This document shows positions 14,088 through 14,309 of a stretch of 14,309 bases of DNA, piece by piece. Below the pieces are notes generated by a model. That model did no database searches, was not told the origin of the DNA, and saw only the letters and a list, made by a program, of their open reading frames with translations. The position numbers and the translations under genes are program-made. Numbering within the stretch: the first letter of the stretch is position 1; each line of letters begins with the position of its first letter. This DNA is from an uncultured Lachnospiraceae bacterium (GTDB lineage Bacteria; Bacillota; Clostridia; Lachnospirales; Lachnospiraceae), in the NCBI GenBank assembly GCA_905236365.1, contig CAJOPP010000079.1, forward strand, positions 1-14,309, read 5' to 3'.

Positions 14088-14309
14088 ATGGAAGAGGAGA
14101 AGATTACTTTCTCTGTGCAGATGACAGCGAAAGAGATTTTTAAATTTACATTGTATCATGTGTATAGCAGGTTTGCTGGTATTTTTGGTATCGTGCTTTC
14201 TTTGGCGGCACTGGTTATGCTTATTGTGTCATTTCATTCTTTGTCTGATCAGTCCAAAACGGTCCTGACACTGGTTGCAGCATGGTATATTTTGATTTAT
14301 CCGATTATG
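14088..14309 (+). CDS. YcxB-like membrane protein, 3' partial
   Basis: The first 74 residues of a protein that continues past the window. ATG 14088 has AGGA at 14077-14080, seven bases upstream; the ATG at 14083 is in another frame and stops after 13 codons. A short soluble start (EEEKITFSVQMTAKEIFKFTLYH) precedes two hydrophobic segments, about 29-46 (GIFGIVLSLAALVMLIV) and 57 to the end (VLTLVAAWYILIYPIM). This start pattern is typical of YcxB-like proteins in Clostridia, whose function is unknown. That family call is from memory of the pattern and would need the remaining sequence. Confidence 0.7.
   Translation, partial: MEEEKITFSVQMTAKEIFKFTLYHVYSRFAGIFGIVLSLAALVMLIVSFHSLSDQSKTVLTLVAAWYILIYPIM

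Overview
The window looks like a piece of a low-GC Gram-positive chromosome, most likely class Clostridia and probably a gut-type Lachnospiraceae. The basis is AT-rich DNA, strong AAGGAGG-type ribosome binding sites, a long-form hibernation factor next to secA, a UGA-frameshifted prfB, DUF4190 and YcxB-like membrane proteins, and an aspartokinase with the internal start known from Bacillus. Every supported gene lies on the + strand. There is no transposase, rRNA, tRNA or CRISPR array. The genus assignment is inference from protein flavour, not a search result.

Layout. (1) 1-688: the 3' part of a secreted SH3b-NlpC/P60 cell-wall peptidase, closed by a strong terminator (749-777). (2) 778-1562: a gene-free, very AT-rich spacer. 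It holds a tight DnaA-box cluster (1116-1159), then an extended -10 promoter (1353-1380) and a folded leader of about 155 nt, a candidate raiA-type RNA. The leader feeds hpf (1563-2090), which ends at a terminator (2118-2146). (3) 2208-8964: a compact run secA - prfB - cheW-like - hom - aspartokinase, with gaps of 4 to 90 nt and no convincing internal terminator. It joins protein export and translation termination to a lone CheW-domain protein and two enzymes of the aspartate family pathway. prfB needs a +1 frameshift at CTT-TGA-C to make its full 370-residue product. The aspartokinase carries a second ribosome binding site and start that would make a separate regulatory beta chain. (4) 8965-9527: a gene-free spacer with a long hairpin, a compact three-helix palindromic element (9094-9153) and a promoter for the next gene. 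(5) 9528-11133: two tandem DUF4190 membrane proteins, one large with an acidic external domain and one minimal, with a possible frameshifted mini-gene between them and a strong terminator after them. (6) 11284-14309: a dCMP-deaminase-family protein, the Tex transcription/RNA-binding factor, and the start of a YcxB-like membrane protein that runs off the window.

How it fits together. Hpf, SecA, RF2 and Tex are growth and ribosome housekeeping functions. Hom and aspartokinase act at two steps of the route from aspartate to threonine and methionine; aspartate semialdehyde dehydrogenase is not in the window. The least explained parts are the two long spacers, the tandem DUF4190 pair and the orphan CheW protein. 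No wholly new system can be claimed. The best leads are the hpf leader RNA, the DnaA-box cluster away from any dnaA gene, and the three-helix element at 9094-9153.
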